Below, piece by piece: positions 1 through 7,924 of a stretch of DNA of 64,000 bases. Below the pieces are notes generated by a model that saw only the letters and a list, made by a program, of their open reading frames with translations, did no database searches and was not told where the DNA came from. The stretch spans positions 1 to 64,000 of the forward strand of contig JAHDIS010000001.1 in NCBI GenBank assembly GCA_020630695.1, read 5' to 3'. Every line of letters begins with the position of its first letter. The first letter of the stretch is position 1. The DNA comes from Paracoccaceae bacterium (lineage in GTDB: Bacteria; Pseudomonadota; Alphaproteobacteria; Rhodobacterales; Rhodobacteraceae). Position numbers and translations under genes: made by a program.

Positions 1-34
1 CAGCGTCTCGGGGTTCGTAAGGGCGAATGTGCAT
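1..34 (-). CDS. Start of a gene running off the left edge, possibly a GNAT acetyltransferase
   Basis: Only eleven codons are visible, beginning at an ATG at 34 on the minus strand and reading MHIRPYEPRDA. A GAGG tract about 9 nt upstream is a fair ribosome binding site. An N-terminus of the form I-R-P-Y-x-P-x-D-A is typical of GNAT-family N-acetyltransferases, where it forms the first beta strand. That family call is inference from eleven residues. It lies downstream of the formaldehyde dehydrogenase gene on the same strand, beyond a strong hairpin, so it is probably a separate transcription unit. Confidence 0.35.
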   Translation of the reverse strand, partial: MHIRPYEPRDA

Positions 35-55
35 CGTCTCATCCTCGGCATGCAA

Positions 56-79
56 ACGGCGCCGCGGGCGCGGCGCCGT
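56..79 (-). terminator. Perfect 10-bp hairpin downstream of formaldehyde dehydrogenase
   Basis: Arms ACGGCGCCGC (56-65) and GCGGCGCCGT (70-79) pair perfectly around a 4-nt loop. On the minus strand the stem is followed by a short TTTG run, so it may act as a weak intrinsic terminator for the gene ending at 113. The poor U-tract leaves open a role as an mRNA 3' stabiliser. Confidence 0.5.
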
Positions 80-112
80 CAGATCGGCGTGCCACTCATG
101 GCAACCGGGTGA

Positions 113-1225
113 TCAGTAGACCACCACAGATCGGATGGATTTGCCCTGATGCATCAGGTCAAAGCCCTTGTTGATATCATCAAGACTGAGCGTATGGGTA
201 ATCATCGGATCAATCTCGATTTTTCCATCCATGTACCAATCAACAATCTGCGGCACGTCCGTCCGGCCTCGTGCTCCGCCAAAGGCCGTGCCGCGCCAGA
301 CGCGCCCTGTGACCAATTGGAACGGGCGTGTCGAGATTTCGGCACCCGCAGGAGCAACACCGATAATGATCGATTCACCCCAGCCTTTGTGCGCCGATTC
401 AAGCGCAGCGCGCATGACGTTTACGTTGCCAGTCGCATCGAACGTGTAATCCGCGCCACCACCGGTCAGTTCAACCAGATGGCCCACCAAATCACCGTCA
501 ACGTCGTTCGGGTTCACAAAATCCGTCATGCCGAATTTTTCGGCCATCGGCTTTTTGTCATTGTTCAGATCAACACCCACAATCTGATCCGCACCGGCCA
601 AACGAAGACCCTGAATCACATTGAGACCAATACCGCCCAAACCGAACACAATCGCACGGCTGCCGATTTCAACTTTGGCCGTATAGATCACCGCGCCGAT
701 GCCTGTGGTGACCCCGCAGCCGATATAGCAAACTTTGTCAAACGGAGCATCGGGACGGATCTTGGCCAGTGAAATCTCGGGCAGGACGGTATGGTTCGAA
801 AAAGTCGAACAGCCCATGTAGTGCAGGATCGGCGTACCATCGAGCATCGAGAACCGCGATGTTCCGTCTGGCATTACACCCTGCCCCTGCGTAGCGCGGA
901 CTTTTTGACAAAGGTTGGTTTTGGGATGCAGACAGTATTCGCATTCACGACATTCAGCCGTGTACAGCGGAATGACGTGGTCACCAGGTTTCAGGCTGGT
1001 CACACCGGGACCCACTTCGAGAACCACGCCGGCGCCTTCATGACCCAGAATGGCCGGGAAGAGCCCTTCGGGGTCTGCACCGGACAAGGTGAATTCGTCG
1101 GTGTGGCAAATGCCCGTTGCCTTGATTTCAACCAGAACCTCACCCGCTTTGGGGCCTTCGAGGTTCACTTCCATAACTTCAAGTGGCTTGCCTGCTTCCA
1201 GGGCTACGGCTGCGCGCGTTCGCAT
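113..1225 (-). CDS. frmA: S-(hydroxymethyl)glutathione dehydrogenase / class III alcohol dehydrogenase
   Basis: This 370-residue zinc enzyme oxidises S-hydroxymethylglutathione, formed from formaldehyde and glutathione, to S-formylglutathione with NAD in the cytoplasm. Visible catalytic zinc ligands are C40, H62-E63 and C170. The structural zinc cysteines are C92, C95, C98 and C106. The NAD-binding glycine motif GLGGIG is at about 195-200. Length and motifs are those of the class III family throughout. The ATG at 1225 has a GGGAGGAT site, which sits in the loop of a short hairpin (arms at 1224-1229 and 1240-1245). It lies 77 bp downstream of the AhpD-like gene. Its likely physiological role here is removal of formaldehyde from C1 metabolism such as methanethiol oxidation and N-demethylation. 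Confidence 0.95.
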   Translation of the reverse strand: MRTRAAVALEAGKPLEVMEVNLEGPKAGEVLVEIKATGICHTDEFTLSGADPEGLFPAILGHEGAGVVLEVGPGVTSLKPGDHVIPLYTAECRECEYCLHPKTNLCQKVRATQGQGVMPDGTSRFSMLDGTPILHYMGCSTFSNHTVLPEISLAKIRPDAPFDKVCYIGCGVTTGIGAVIYTAKVEIGSRAIVFGLGGIGLNVIQGLRLAGADQIVGVDLNNDKKPMAEKFGMTDFVNPNDVDGDLVGHLVELTGGGADYTFDATGNVNVMRAALESAHKGWGESIIIGVAPAGAEISTRPFQLVTGRVWRGTAFGGARGRTDVPQIVDWYMDGKIEIDPMITHTLSLDDINKGFDLMHQGKSIRSVVVY

Positions 1226-1302
1226 TGAATATCCTCCCGTTCAATTGCTCCAAGACTGCGCGATTGCGCGGCTTGTCGCAATGCTTGTGTGCGATTCCCG
1301 GG

Positions 1303-1644
1303 CTATCCGGCGGCAGAAAATTCATCGTAGGCTTCGAGCGCTTTGGCTCCAAAGGCAATCGATGGCCCACCACCCATATATCCGATCATCTCAAGCGCTT
1401 CGCAGAACTCTTCGCGGCTCGTGCCAAGGCGCACCAGCGATTTGACGTGGAAAGCGATACAGCTGTCGCAGCGGGTAGAAATTGCGATACCCAGCGCGAT
1501 CAGTTCTTTGGTTTTTTCGTCAAGCGCACCACTCTTTTTCGCGGCTTTGGACATGGTCCCGAAACCCTCGAACATTTGCGGTGTCTGCTTTTGCAGAGTC
1601 CCGATCCGGCCATTCGTTTCATTCAGAAAATCTGTCCAGCTCAT
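1303..1644 (-). CDS. Carboxymuconolactone decarboxylase / AhpD-like family protein
   Basis: A 113-residue all-helical protein of the CMD/AhpD fold. The C59-D-S-C62 pair with H66 three residues further on is the redox motif of AhpD-like members, so a peroxidase or disulfide-reductase type activity is more likely than a true decarboxylase. The ATG at 1644 is preceded by AAGGAAG. It starts 11 bp after the ABC permease stop and lies 77 bp before formaldehyde dehydrogenase on the same strand, so it is probably co-transcribed with the transporter and perhaps with the dehydrogenase. The precise substrate cannot be told from sequence. Confidence 0.85.
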   Translation of the reverse strand: MSWTDFLNETNGRIGTLQKQTPQMFEGFGTMSKAAKKSGALDEKTKELIALGIAISTRCDSCIAFHVKSLVRLGTSREEFCEALEMIGYMGGGPSIAFGAKALEAYDEFSAAG

Positions 1645-1655
1645 GTCTTGCTTCC

Positions 1656-2420
1656 TTATTTGCTTTCGTCTGCGCCCATCTTGCGTTCCAGCCAGCGCAC
1701 GAAAAAGCTGATGATCAGAACCAAAACAAGATATTCAAAGATCAGCAGCGTGTAGATTTCCAACGGACGATATTCCGTCACCACCAGTTCGTTGGCGCGG
1801 CGTGTCAATTCCTGCATGCCAATCACAGATGCAAAGGCGCTCATCTTCACGATGTAGATGAACTGGTTTGCCAAAGGCGGCAGAATACGCCGGATGGCCT
1901 GAGGCAGGATGACATACCGCATAGTCTGGCGATAATTCAGCCCGATGGTCTTGGCCGCTTCATGCTGTCCCTTCGCGATGGACTGAATGCCCGATCGATA
2001 GATTTCAGCGGTGAAGGCACTGTCAGAGATGGCAAGCGTGATGATTGCCCCCCAGAAGGCGTCAATGCTGACGCTGATCCCCATGGATTTGAGCACAACC
2101 GGCAAACCGTAAAAGACCCAGAATAGCATCGGCAAAAGCGGGATCGCGCGAACGAATTCGATATAGATACGCGACGGCATGCGCACCCAACGGTTCGATG
2201 ACATCCCGGGCAGCGCAACCACCAGACCAATTGTCATGGACAGCGCAGCTGCAATGACGGACAGCAGAATTGTCGCGCCAAACCCATTGAGCAGGAAACG
2301 AATGTTGTTCATTCCTTGCTCGGTCGATGGGTTGATGACGTACCACCCCCAGTTTCCGGTGCTTCCGCAGCCCGCCAAAACCAGACAAGCCGCAATCAGT
2401 ATCATGGATACAGGTCTCAT
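1656..2420 (-). CDS. Amino-acid-type ABC transporter permease with a lipobox-like N-terminus
   Basis: A 254-residue HisM/GlnP-family inner-membrane permease. The EAA loop is visible as EAAKTIG followed by the conserved P of VILPQAIRRILPP, which contacts the ATPase. Several hydrophobic segments follow residue 35. I chose the ATG at 2420, 10 bp after the ATPase stop, rather than an upstream start inside the ATPase. The oddity is the N-terminus: a hydrophobic stretch ending LVLAGC followed by G, which is a textbook type II (lipoprotein) signal. Such a signal is normal for binding proteins but unusual on a permease. The usual permease N-terminal topology then begins around residue 38. Partners are the adjacent ATPase and the divergent binding protein. 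Confidence 0.88.
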   Translation of the reverse strand: MRPVSMILIAACLVLAGCGSTGNWGWYVINPSTEQGMNNIRFLLNGFGATILLSVIAAALSMTIGLVVALPGMSSNRWVRMPSRIYIEFVRAIPLLPMLFWVFYGLPVVLKSMGISVSIDAFWGAIITLAISDSAFTAEIYRSGIQSIAKGQHEAAKTIGLNYRQTMRYVILPQAIRRILPPLANQFIYIVKMSAFASVIGMQELTRRANELVVTEYRPLEIYTLLIFEYLVLVLIISFFVRWLERKMGADESK

Positions 2421-2430
2421 ATGCAGGCCT

Positions 2431-3174
2431 TCAGTGGTGCAGGATTTGCGAGAGGAACGTGCGGCAGCGTTCGGATTTTGGCGCATCAAAGAACACGTCC
2501 GGCGTGCCGGTTTCAACAATGGCCCCATGATCCATAAAGATCATCCGGTCCGCCGCCTTGCGTGCAAAGCCCATTTCATGCGTGACCACGATCATCGTCA
2601 TTCCGTCATTGGCCAGATCTAGGATCACGTCCAGAACCTCGGCGATCATTTCAGGATCAAGCGCCGACGTCGGTTCATCGAACAGCATGATTTTCGGCTC
2701 CATACACAGCGAACGCGCAATAGCGACCCTTTGCTGCTGACCACCCGAGAGTTCCTTGGGTCTCTTGTGCGCCTGATCTGGGATTTGCACGCGTTCAAGG
2801 TAGGCCATGGCCTTTCGCTCGGCTTCCTTTTGCGACAAACCGCGCGCCTTCGTCGGCCCAAGCGTCAGGTTCTGAAGAATGGTCAGGTGAGGGAATAGGT
2901 TAAACTGTTGAAAGACCATCCCGACTTCGGCCCTGACCTTTGCAACCGATGCAGCGTCCCGCATTTCCAGACCATCTACACGGATTGTTCCGGAATCGTG
3001 CGTTTCAAGTGAGTTAACGCAGCGGATCAACGTTGATTTCCCGGACCCGGACGGGCCGCAGACGACAATTCTTTCGCCATGCTCAACTTGCAAGTCAATG
3101 TCCCTCAGCGCATGGTAGTCCCCGAACCACTTATTGAGCGCGCTGATTTCGATGGCAGGACCGCTTTGCGACAT
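2431..3174 (-). CDS. Amino-acid-type ABC transporter ATP-binding protein
   Basis: A 247-residue GlnQ/HisP-type ATPase. Walker A is GPSGSGKST, the Q-loop is FQQFNLF, the signature is [15 protein letters not shown], Walker B is IMLFDEP, and the D-loop is SALD. The H-loop is seen in VVTHEMGF. The start at 3174 ([10 protein letters not shown]) gives the usual family length; a longer in-frame reading upstream has no family resemblance. It is the first gene of a minus-strand unit, followed by the permease and then the AhpD-like gene. The 112-bp gap to the divergent binding-protein start at 3287 must hold both promoters. Confidence 0.93.
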   Translation of the reverse strand: MSQSGPAIEISALNKWFGDYHALRDIDLQVEHGERIVVCGPSGSGKSTLIRCVNSLETHDSGTIRVDGLEMRDAASVAKVRAEVGMVFQQFNLFPHLTILQNLTLGPTKARGLSQKEAERKAMAYLERVQIPDQAHKRPKELSGGQQQRVAIARSLCMEPKIMLFDEPTSALDPEMIAEVLDVILDLANDGMTMIVVTHEMGFARKAADRMIFMDHGAIVETGTPDVFFDAPKSERCRTFLSQILHH

Positions 3175-3286
3175 GGCTTTTCCCCGATGACCGAGGATCA
3201 GTATGACTTGCCCGCTCAGAAATCTACATAGCAAAAACACACGAACGCTCAGAACTATTCCAACTGACACCAACATAGGTAAATCG

Positions 3287-4060
3287 ATGAAACTTCTGAA
3301 ATCTTTGGTCGCTGCTGCAGCCGTGACCCTGTCACTGGCAGTCCCGGCATCCGCACAGTCGGCCCTGAACGAAATTCTCAATGGCGGCGTTCTGAAAGTC
3401 GGCACCACCGGCGACTGGAATCCGATGTCCGTACGCGACCCGGCGACAAATTCGTACAAAGGGTACGATATCGACGTCATGACCGAACTGGCAAAGGATC
3501 TGGGCGTCGAACTGGAAATGGTTCCGACAGACTGGAAAACACTTGTGAACGGTGTTGTGGCCGGGAACTACCACATGACCGGTTCAGCCTCGATCAGCGC
3601 TGCCCGCCTCAAGGCGGCAGGCTATTCCCAAAGCTACATCGACGTGGAAATCCTGCCCTTTACAATGGCAGAGAACGAAGGCCGTTTTGATGGCTGGGAC
3701 GCAATCAATGCTGCAGACGTTAAGGTCGCAACAACGCTTGGCACCAGCTTTGAGAAATTTGTGCGCGACTGGTTCCCTAATGCAGAAATCATCGTGGTCG
3801 AAGCGCCCGCACGTGGATACCAAGAGGTTCTGTCAGGACGCGCCGATGTCTTTGTAACCTCCAACATCGAAGGCTCGACCCTTCTCGAGAAGTTCCCGAA
3901 CCTGCGTCAGATCGGCGTCGAAGCGCCACGTGCCCCAACACCGATTGCGATGCTGCTTCCTCAGGCAGATCAGGTCTGGATCAACTACGTCAACAGCTGG
4001 ATCACGCTCAAAAAGAAACAGGGCTTTTTTGACCGCACCGCCGCAAAGTGGGGCCTGTAA
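3287..4060 (+). CDS. Periplasmic substrate-binding protein of an amino-acid-type ABC transporter
   Basis: A 257-residue family 3 solute-binding protein. A Sec signal peptide occupies residues 1-23 and ends in PASA, followed by Q. The mature N-terminus [11 protein letters not shown] and the stretch [17 protein letters not shown] are hallmarks of this fold. I chose the ATG at 3287 because the signal peptide begins there. It is transcribed divergently from its ATPase and permease. The sequence also resembles cyclohexadienyl dehydratase (PheC), an enzyme that evolved from this binding-protein fold. The linked transporter genes favour transport, but the ligand is unknown and could be an amino acid or a related acid. 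Confidence 0.88.
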   Translation: MKLLKSLVAAAAVTLSLAVPASAQSALNEILNGGVLKVGTTGDWNPMSVRDPATNSYKGYDIDVMTELAKDLGVELEMVPTDWKTLVNGVVAGNYHMTGSASISAARLKAAGYSQSYIDVEILPFTMAENEGRFDGWDAINAADVKVATTLGTSFEKFVRDWFPNAEIIVVEAPARGYQEVLSGRADVFVTSNIEGSTLLEKFPNLRQIGVEAPRAPTPIAMLLPQADQVWINYVNSWITLKKKQGFFDRTAAKWGL

Positions 4061-4084
4061 AGGCCGCCCGACGAACACATGATC

Positions 4085-4120
4085 AGCCCCGGAGCCACAC
4101 AGGCCCCGGGGCTATTTTTT
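4085..4120 (+). terminator. Intrinsic terminator after the binding-protein gene
   Basis: Arms AGCCCCGG (4085-4092) and CCGGGGCT (4106-4113) are perfectly complementary across a 13-nt loop and are followed by ATTTTTT. It starts 24 nt after the stop codon of the binding protein and separates it from the MATE gene. Confidence 0.9.
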
Positions 4121-4143
4121 GACCCCCCTATTCTGGCAGCTCA

Positions 4144-5505
4144 ATTATCGAACACGATCTGACCCAAGGCCCGATCAAAGGCCATTTCCGGACGCTCGCA
4201 ATTCCAGCAGCGTTGGGAATGCTTTTCAGCACGCTCTACAATGTGGTCGACACATTCTATGCCGGATACCTCGGAACGCAGGCCCAGGCCGGCATGAGCG
4301 TCGGGTTTCAGGCCTTTTTCGTTCTGGTCGCGGTTGGATTTGGGCTCGGCTCTGCCATGAGCGCACTCATCGGCAATGCCAATGGCCGCAAGGATCGCGA
4401 CGAAGCCAGACACTTGGCAGCGCAGGGATTGAGCTATGCCGTCCTCGCGACCGCCACAATGATGGGGTTGGCTCTGATCATAGGCCCCACTCTGATCGCC
4501 TTGGTGTCAGAGCCGGGCGCCTATCGCGACGCAGGACAGGTCTATTTCAACTGGATGGTGCTGTCGCTACCGGGCTTTATTCTCGGATATGGCGGGAACG
4601 GCATTCTGCAAGCGCGTGGCGATACAGTATCGATGCAGCGTGCGCTTCTGGTGGCTTTGATCGTGAATATCGGCCTGACACCCTTGCTAACGTTCGGAAT
4701 ACCCGGCGTGATCCCGGGGATTGGGTTTGGCGGCATCGCTCTGGCCACGGTTATCAGTCAAACCGGGGTGGCCTTGTTCATCCTCTCCCGCGTCTTTGGG
4801 CGCAATTTCATGGAGGGGCTGCGCGTCGCTGACTTTGTGCCGCAACTGGTCAGACAGGCGACCATTGCCCGCCAAGCCGTCCCTTCCAGCTTCGCCCTGC
4901 TGATCACGTTCGCCAGCGGCTTCATCGTTCAATTCGCGCTCAAATCCTACGGCCCCGAAGCGCTCGCGGCTTACGGAATTGCCTTGAGAATGGAACAGCT
5001 GTTCCTGCTGCCAGCCCTTGGCATAACCATCGCTTTGACACCAATTGCCGCGCAAAACTTTGGTGCCGAGCATTTTGACCGGGTCAAGGAAGCCTTTTGG
5101 CGATGCTGCATGCTGGGCGGGACCACCGCGGCGGTCGCATTTCCATTCCTGTGGTTCGGCGGGGGATGGGCAACCAGCCTGTTTTCGGACGACCCCGCGG
5201 TGATTGCGGACGGTGCATTGTTTCTCAAGGTCGAGGCGGTGATCCTGCCGCTATACGTCATGCTGTTTGCGATCAATTCATTCTTGCAGGCCGTCAAATA
5301 CGCCGTCTGGACGATGTGGATCGGGTTCTACCGACAGGTCATCGCAATCGCCTTCTTCATTTGGCTGCTGACTTCGGTCTTTGACTTTGGAATAGCAGGC
5401 GTCCGTTTCGCGATTGCCCTTGGCGTGGCGAGTGGGTTGGTTCTGTCGGCACTTGTCGCGCGGCATGTTGCCAGAAAAACGATCGGGTCGCTCTTTGCCA
5501 AATAG
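4144..5505 (+). CDS. MATE-family multidrug/toxin efflux transporter; start codon unusual
   Basis: A roughly 450-residue inner-membrane antiporter of the MATE family with about twelve hydrophobic segments; it exports cationic compounds in exchange for protons or sodium. The N-terminal signature HDLTQGPIKGHFRTLAIP is typical of the family and is encoded from about 4153. The only conventional start codons in frame lie later (TTG 4213, ATG 4219) and would remove it. A stop codon lies in frame at 4120. Family resemblance therefore points to a rare start such as ATT at 4144 or CTG at 4159; the given start is that estimate. If the conventional start is used, the protein has 430 residues. It follows a terminator and so has its own promoter within about 30 bp. 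Confidence 0.85.
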   Translation: MIEHDLTQGPIKGHFRTLAIPAALGMLFSTLYNVVDTFYAGYLGTQAQAGMSVGFQAFFVLVAVGFGLGSAMSALIGNANGRKDRDEARHLAAQGLSYAVLATATMMGLALIIGPTLIALVSEPGAYRDAGQVYFNWMVLSLPGFILGYGGNGILQARGDTVSMQRALLVALIVNIGLTPLLTFGIPGVIPGIGFGGIALATVISQTGVALFILSRVFGRNFMEGLRVADFVPQLVRQATIARQAVPSSFALLITFASGFIVQFALKSYGPEALAAYGIALRMEQLFLLPALGITIALTPIAAQNFGAEHFDRVKEAFWRCCMLGGTTAAVAFPFLWFGGGWATSLFSDDPAVIADGALFLKVEAVILPLYVMLFAINSFLQAVKYAVWTMWIGFYRQVIAIAFFIWLLTSVFDFGIAGVRFAIALGVASGLVLSALVARHVARKTIGSLFAK

Positions 5506-5517
5506 GCGCTTGGCGCA

Positions 5518-6177
5518 CTAGTGCAAAAACAAGAGCGACAAAACACCAACCAGAACAAGGCTGAGGGCCCAGACCACATCGAGGTTGAACCAGCTCTTCG
5601 ACAGAAACTTCAGCCCAAGCCAATGGTAAACACCAACGGCGACCAGCCCGCCTGACACAGTCATCGCAAGCGTGTGGGCCAATGCCACAACAACCGCGAT
5701 CCCTGCGTTGCCCGCCATAAGGCTATCGGCTGCTGCATGACCTGCGTCCGTCTCTATCGTTCGACAAATGCCCAGATAGATCGGGACCAACATCAATCCG
5801 GCCCCATGCGCCATTGCAGCCAAAAAGGACCACAGGGCCAGCTTGGTCGGAGGCACCCGCGCAAGGAAACGGGGATGCCGACGATTGATCAACAGGTAGA
5901 TGCCCAGCGCAATGACCAGACAAGCGGCACCTATCTGAATTTCGCGCTGCCATTCGGCCAGAAACAACAAGGCAGAAAATGGAAAAAGGATCGCAGCCAT
6001 CGCGATCAAATGCCCAATCGCCAAAGCGCCCAGCGCTTTGTAGAGGCTTCCGCGTTTTCGATCCATCAGGGCCGCCGACACCGCAAGGGGCCAACCCATT
6101 CCCGGATTGACCCCGTGATAGATGCCAGAGGCAACAACGGCCCACCAAAGGGCCGTCGCCGAATTCACTGCTTCCAT
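5518..6177 (-). CDS. Polytopic membrane protein paired with methanethiol oxidase
   Basis: A 219-residue hydrophobic protein with about six membrane segments. Two histidine-containing motifs, GIYHGVNPGMGWP near the N-terminus and MAHGAGLMLVP in the middle, lie in or beside membrane helices, an arrangement reminiscent of metal or small-solute permeases. I do not recognise a named family with certainty. Its ATG at 6177 is 3 bp after the methanethiol oxidase stop codon, so the two are almost certainly translated from one mRNA. A role in copper supply or in handling a product of that enzyme is inference from position only. It converges with the MATE gene, 12 bp away. Confidence 0.7.
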   Translation of the reverse strand: MEAVNSATALWWAVVASGIYHGVNPGMGWPLAVSAALMDRKRGSLYKALGALAIGHLIAMAAILFPFSALLFLAEWQREIQIGAACLVIALGIYLLINRRHPRFLARVPPTKLALWSFLAAMAHGAGLMLVPIYLGICRTIETDAGHAAADSLMAGNAGIAVVVALAHTLAMTVSGGLVAVGVYHWLGLKFLSKSWFNLDVVWALSLVLVGVLSLLFLH

Positions 6178-6180
6178 GCG

Positions 6181-7581
6181 TCAGACGGAGGGATAGCAGA
6201 AACTGTCTGTGGAGCAGTCGCCACCTTCCAGTCGGATCTGGTGGCTGCGATAGCCATCCGGGAAGTCCACCCAGAAATTTTCATCCAGGGTCAGGCCACC
6301 GTTTTCTCCGACGTTTGCCATGACCATCGCTGCGCCCCGCTCACCCGGATAGAACTGATCGTCCCATGTGGAATAGAGCGAGTTGGTCCAATAGACCCGC
6401 TTGCCGTCACGGCTGATCTCAACCATCTGCGGCCCATATCCAAAAGTTTTGCCGTTGGGGTGCGGGGTCTTTTTGACGATGCCACCGATTTCAACCTTGC
6501 CCGCGAGGACGGGGTTCATCGGATCGGACACGTCATACTGGTGCATTTCGCCCAGCCCCCAGCACGCCACGTAGAGGTATTTGTCATCCAGTGACAAATC
6601 GATGTCCGTAACCAGTGGAGGACAAGCACCAAAGCCTTTCAGCAGCTCGGGCAAGTCATCCGCATCCGCTGGAACAGGATCGATTGTGATCGTCTTCTTC
6701 GCTTCGAATGTGCCGTCGTCTTTCTGCCACCACGTAAAGATCGCGCCTTGCAGGTTGGTGGTATCCACCACGACGCCGCAGAAACCATAGTCCTTGGACG
6801 GATCATGCGCGGGGCGGATTTCAAGCGCCATCTGGTGATTGGCCCCCAGATCGATTGTCTGGACGTTCTTGCGTTCCCGCAGGTTCCAGAAGTGAATTTT
6901 GTGCCCGTATTTGTTGGACAGCAGATCTTCGGGCACGATTCCGTTTTCAAACTGCGGCGGCAGGCCCCATTCGCTGCTGACCATGTAGTCACGCGGCAGG
7001 TTCCACCAGAAGTCATAGTGCTTGGTCTGCTCGCCGCGATCCATTTCATAGCGGCCAAGGATCTCGAACGTCTCGCAATCCATGATGAAGATTCCCGGAG
7101 GTCCGTCTGTGCCGTCTTCGCCGCCGCCACCGAGTGTGGAAACATAAATGCCTTCCGGACCACAATGGATTGTATGCGGACGGGAATATCCTGTTTTCGA
7201 GAACACCTCTTCCGGCTCGATGATCTTATGGATCTTCGCCTTAAGCGGTTCTTTCACGTCAATGACGTAAATCCGAGAAGATCGGATTCCGGGAATGATC
7301 AGGTAGCGGCGCTCCAGAAAGGCGTGACCGGTCAGAGGAGACAGCGCTGATGAGCAGGCGTTCCATCCAAAATGATGAAACTCATCACCTGTGTTTGGCA
7401 TGATCACCTGATGAACAATCTGACTGTAAGTTTCCGAATTCGGATCGACATCAACAATCGCCAGACCATCGGGTTGCGAGCCATCGGGGCTCAGCATCAA
7501 TGTGAATGCCAAATTCTCGGCCGGCGCTTCCATCGCAAGTTTAGGCGTTGCGTGAAACGTTGGATCGGGACGTAGGTTCAT
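6181..7581 (-). CDS. mtoX: Methanethiol oxidase / selenium-binding protein 56 family
   Basis: A 466-residue SBP56-family beta-propeller protein. Bacterial members characterised as MtoX oxidise methanethiol to formaldehyde, hydrogen sulfide and hydrogen peroxide with copper. Visible family signatures include FGWNACSSAL with C76, equivalent to the selenium-binding cysteine of the human protein, the PHTIHCGPEG segment, and the C-terminal end DCSTDSFCYPSV. I chose the ATG at 7581 because a strong GGAGGAGC precedes it. The N-terminus has no export signal, unlike the periplasmic characterised enzymes, so this copy looks cytoplasmic. The usual SCO1 and MauG-type neighbours are absent; instead a membrane protein follows by 3 bp. 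An inverted repeat at 7614-7637 lies just upstream. Confidence 0.88.
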   Translation of the reverse strand: MNLRPDPTFHATPKLAMEAPAENLAFTLMLSPDGSQPDGLAIVDVDPNSETYSQIVHQVIMPNTGDEFHHFGWNACSSALSPLTGHAFLERRYLIIPGIRSSRIYVIDVKEPLKAKIHKIIEPEEVFSKTGYSRPHTIHCGPEGIYVSTLGGGGEDGTDGPPGIFIMDCETFEILGRYEMDRGEQTKHYDFWWNLPRDYMVSSEWGLPPQFENGIVPEDLLSNKYGHKIHFWNLRERKNVQTIDLGANHQMALEIRPAHDPSKDYGFCGVVVDTTNLQGAIFTWWQKDDGTFEAKKTITIDPVPADADDLPELLKGFGACPPLVTDIDLSLDDKYLYVACWGLGEMHQYDVSDPMNPVLAGKVEIGGIVKKTPHPNGKTFGYGPQMVEISRDGKRVYWTNSLYSTWDDQFYPGERGAAMVMANVGENGGLTLDENFWVDFPDGYRSHQIRLEGGDCSTDSFCYPSV

Positions 7582-7613
7582 AATAGCTCCTCCCATGGAA
7601 CAGTTTTCTTAAA

Positions 7614-7637
7614 ACAGTATTCTTTTCGCGATACTGT
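7614..7637 (-). promoter_or_regulatory. Inverted repeat upstream of methanethiol oxidase
   Basis: Arms ACAGTAT (7614-7620) and ATACTGT (7631-7637) are perfect complements with a 10-bp spacer, starting 32 bp upstream of the mtoX ATG. A further CAGTTTT half-site lies near 7600. The spacing suits a dimeric transcription factor; as RNA it could also form a 5' leader hairpin. The regulator is unknown. Confidence 0.4.
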
Positions 7638-7831
7638 CCTGAGGCTTGCACAGGTTTCCGATTCCGGCAAATTCTTTCTGGTGCATCAAAAACACTGACT
7701 TCAACCAGACCGTGATCCAGACAGAACGAGGGTTAGCTGCGGCCATTCAATGCTAAGCACACCGCAAATTAAAATTGGATCAAGCTCCGGTAACTCGCGT
7801 ACGATCAGATAAGAAAATCGGGAAGAGGCAG

Positions 7832-7924
7832 ATGACGAGAGAGATAGACCGCCTTGGCGTCGACTTTGGCGGACAGCATGGTTGCCAATCCGCGTTCACA
7901 ACGAAACCGGGAAAGGTCATTTGA
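7832..7924 (+). CDS. Possible 30-residue leader ORF coupled to the FAD oxidoreductase
   Basis: An ATG at 7832 follows a GGAAGAGGC site and opens a 30-codon frame (MTREIDRLGVDFGG...) whose TGA at 7922-7924 overlaps the next ATG as TGATG. Such overlap typically gives translational coupling. The peptide has no family I recognise and carries one cysteine. It may be a genuine small leader, or chance. The only support is the start-site context and the overlap. Confidence 0.4.
   Translation: MTREIDRLGVDFGGQHGCQSAFTTKPGKVI

Noticed and set aside
3287..4060. Cyclohexadienyl dehydratase (pheC)
   Set aside because: The fold and several motifs are shared, but the divergent ABC permease and ATPase make a transport role more likely.
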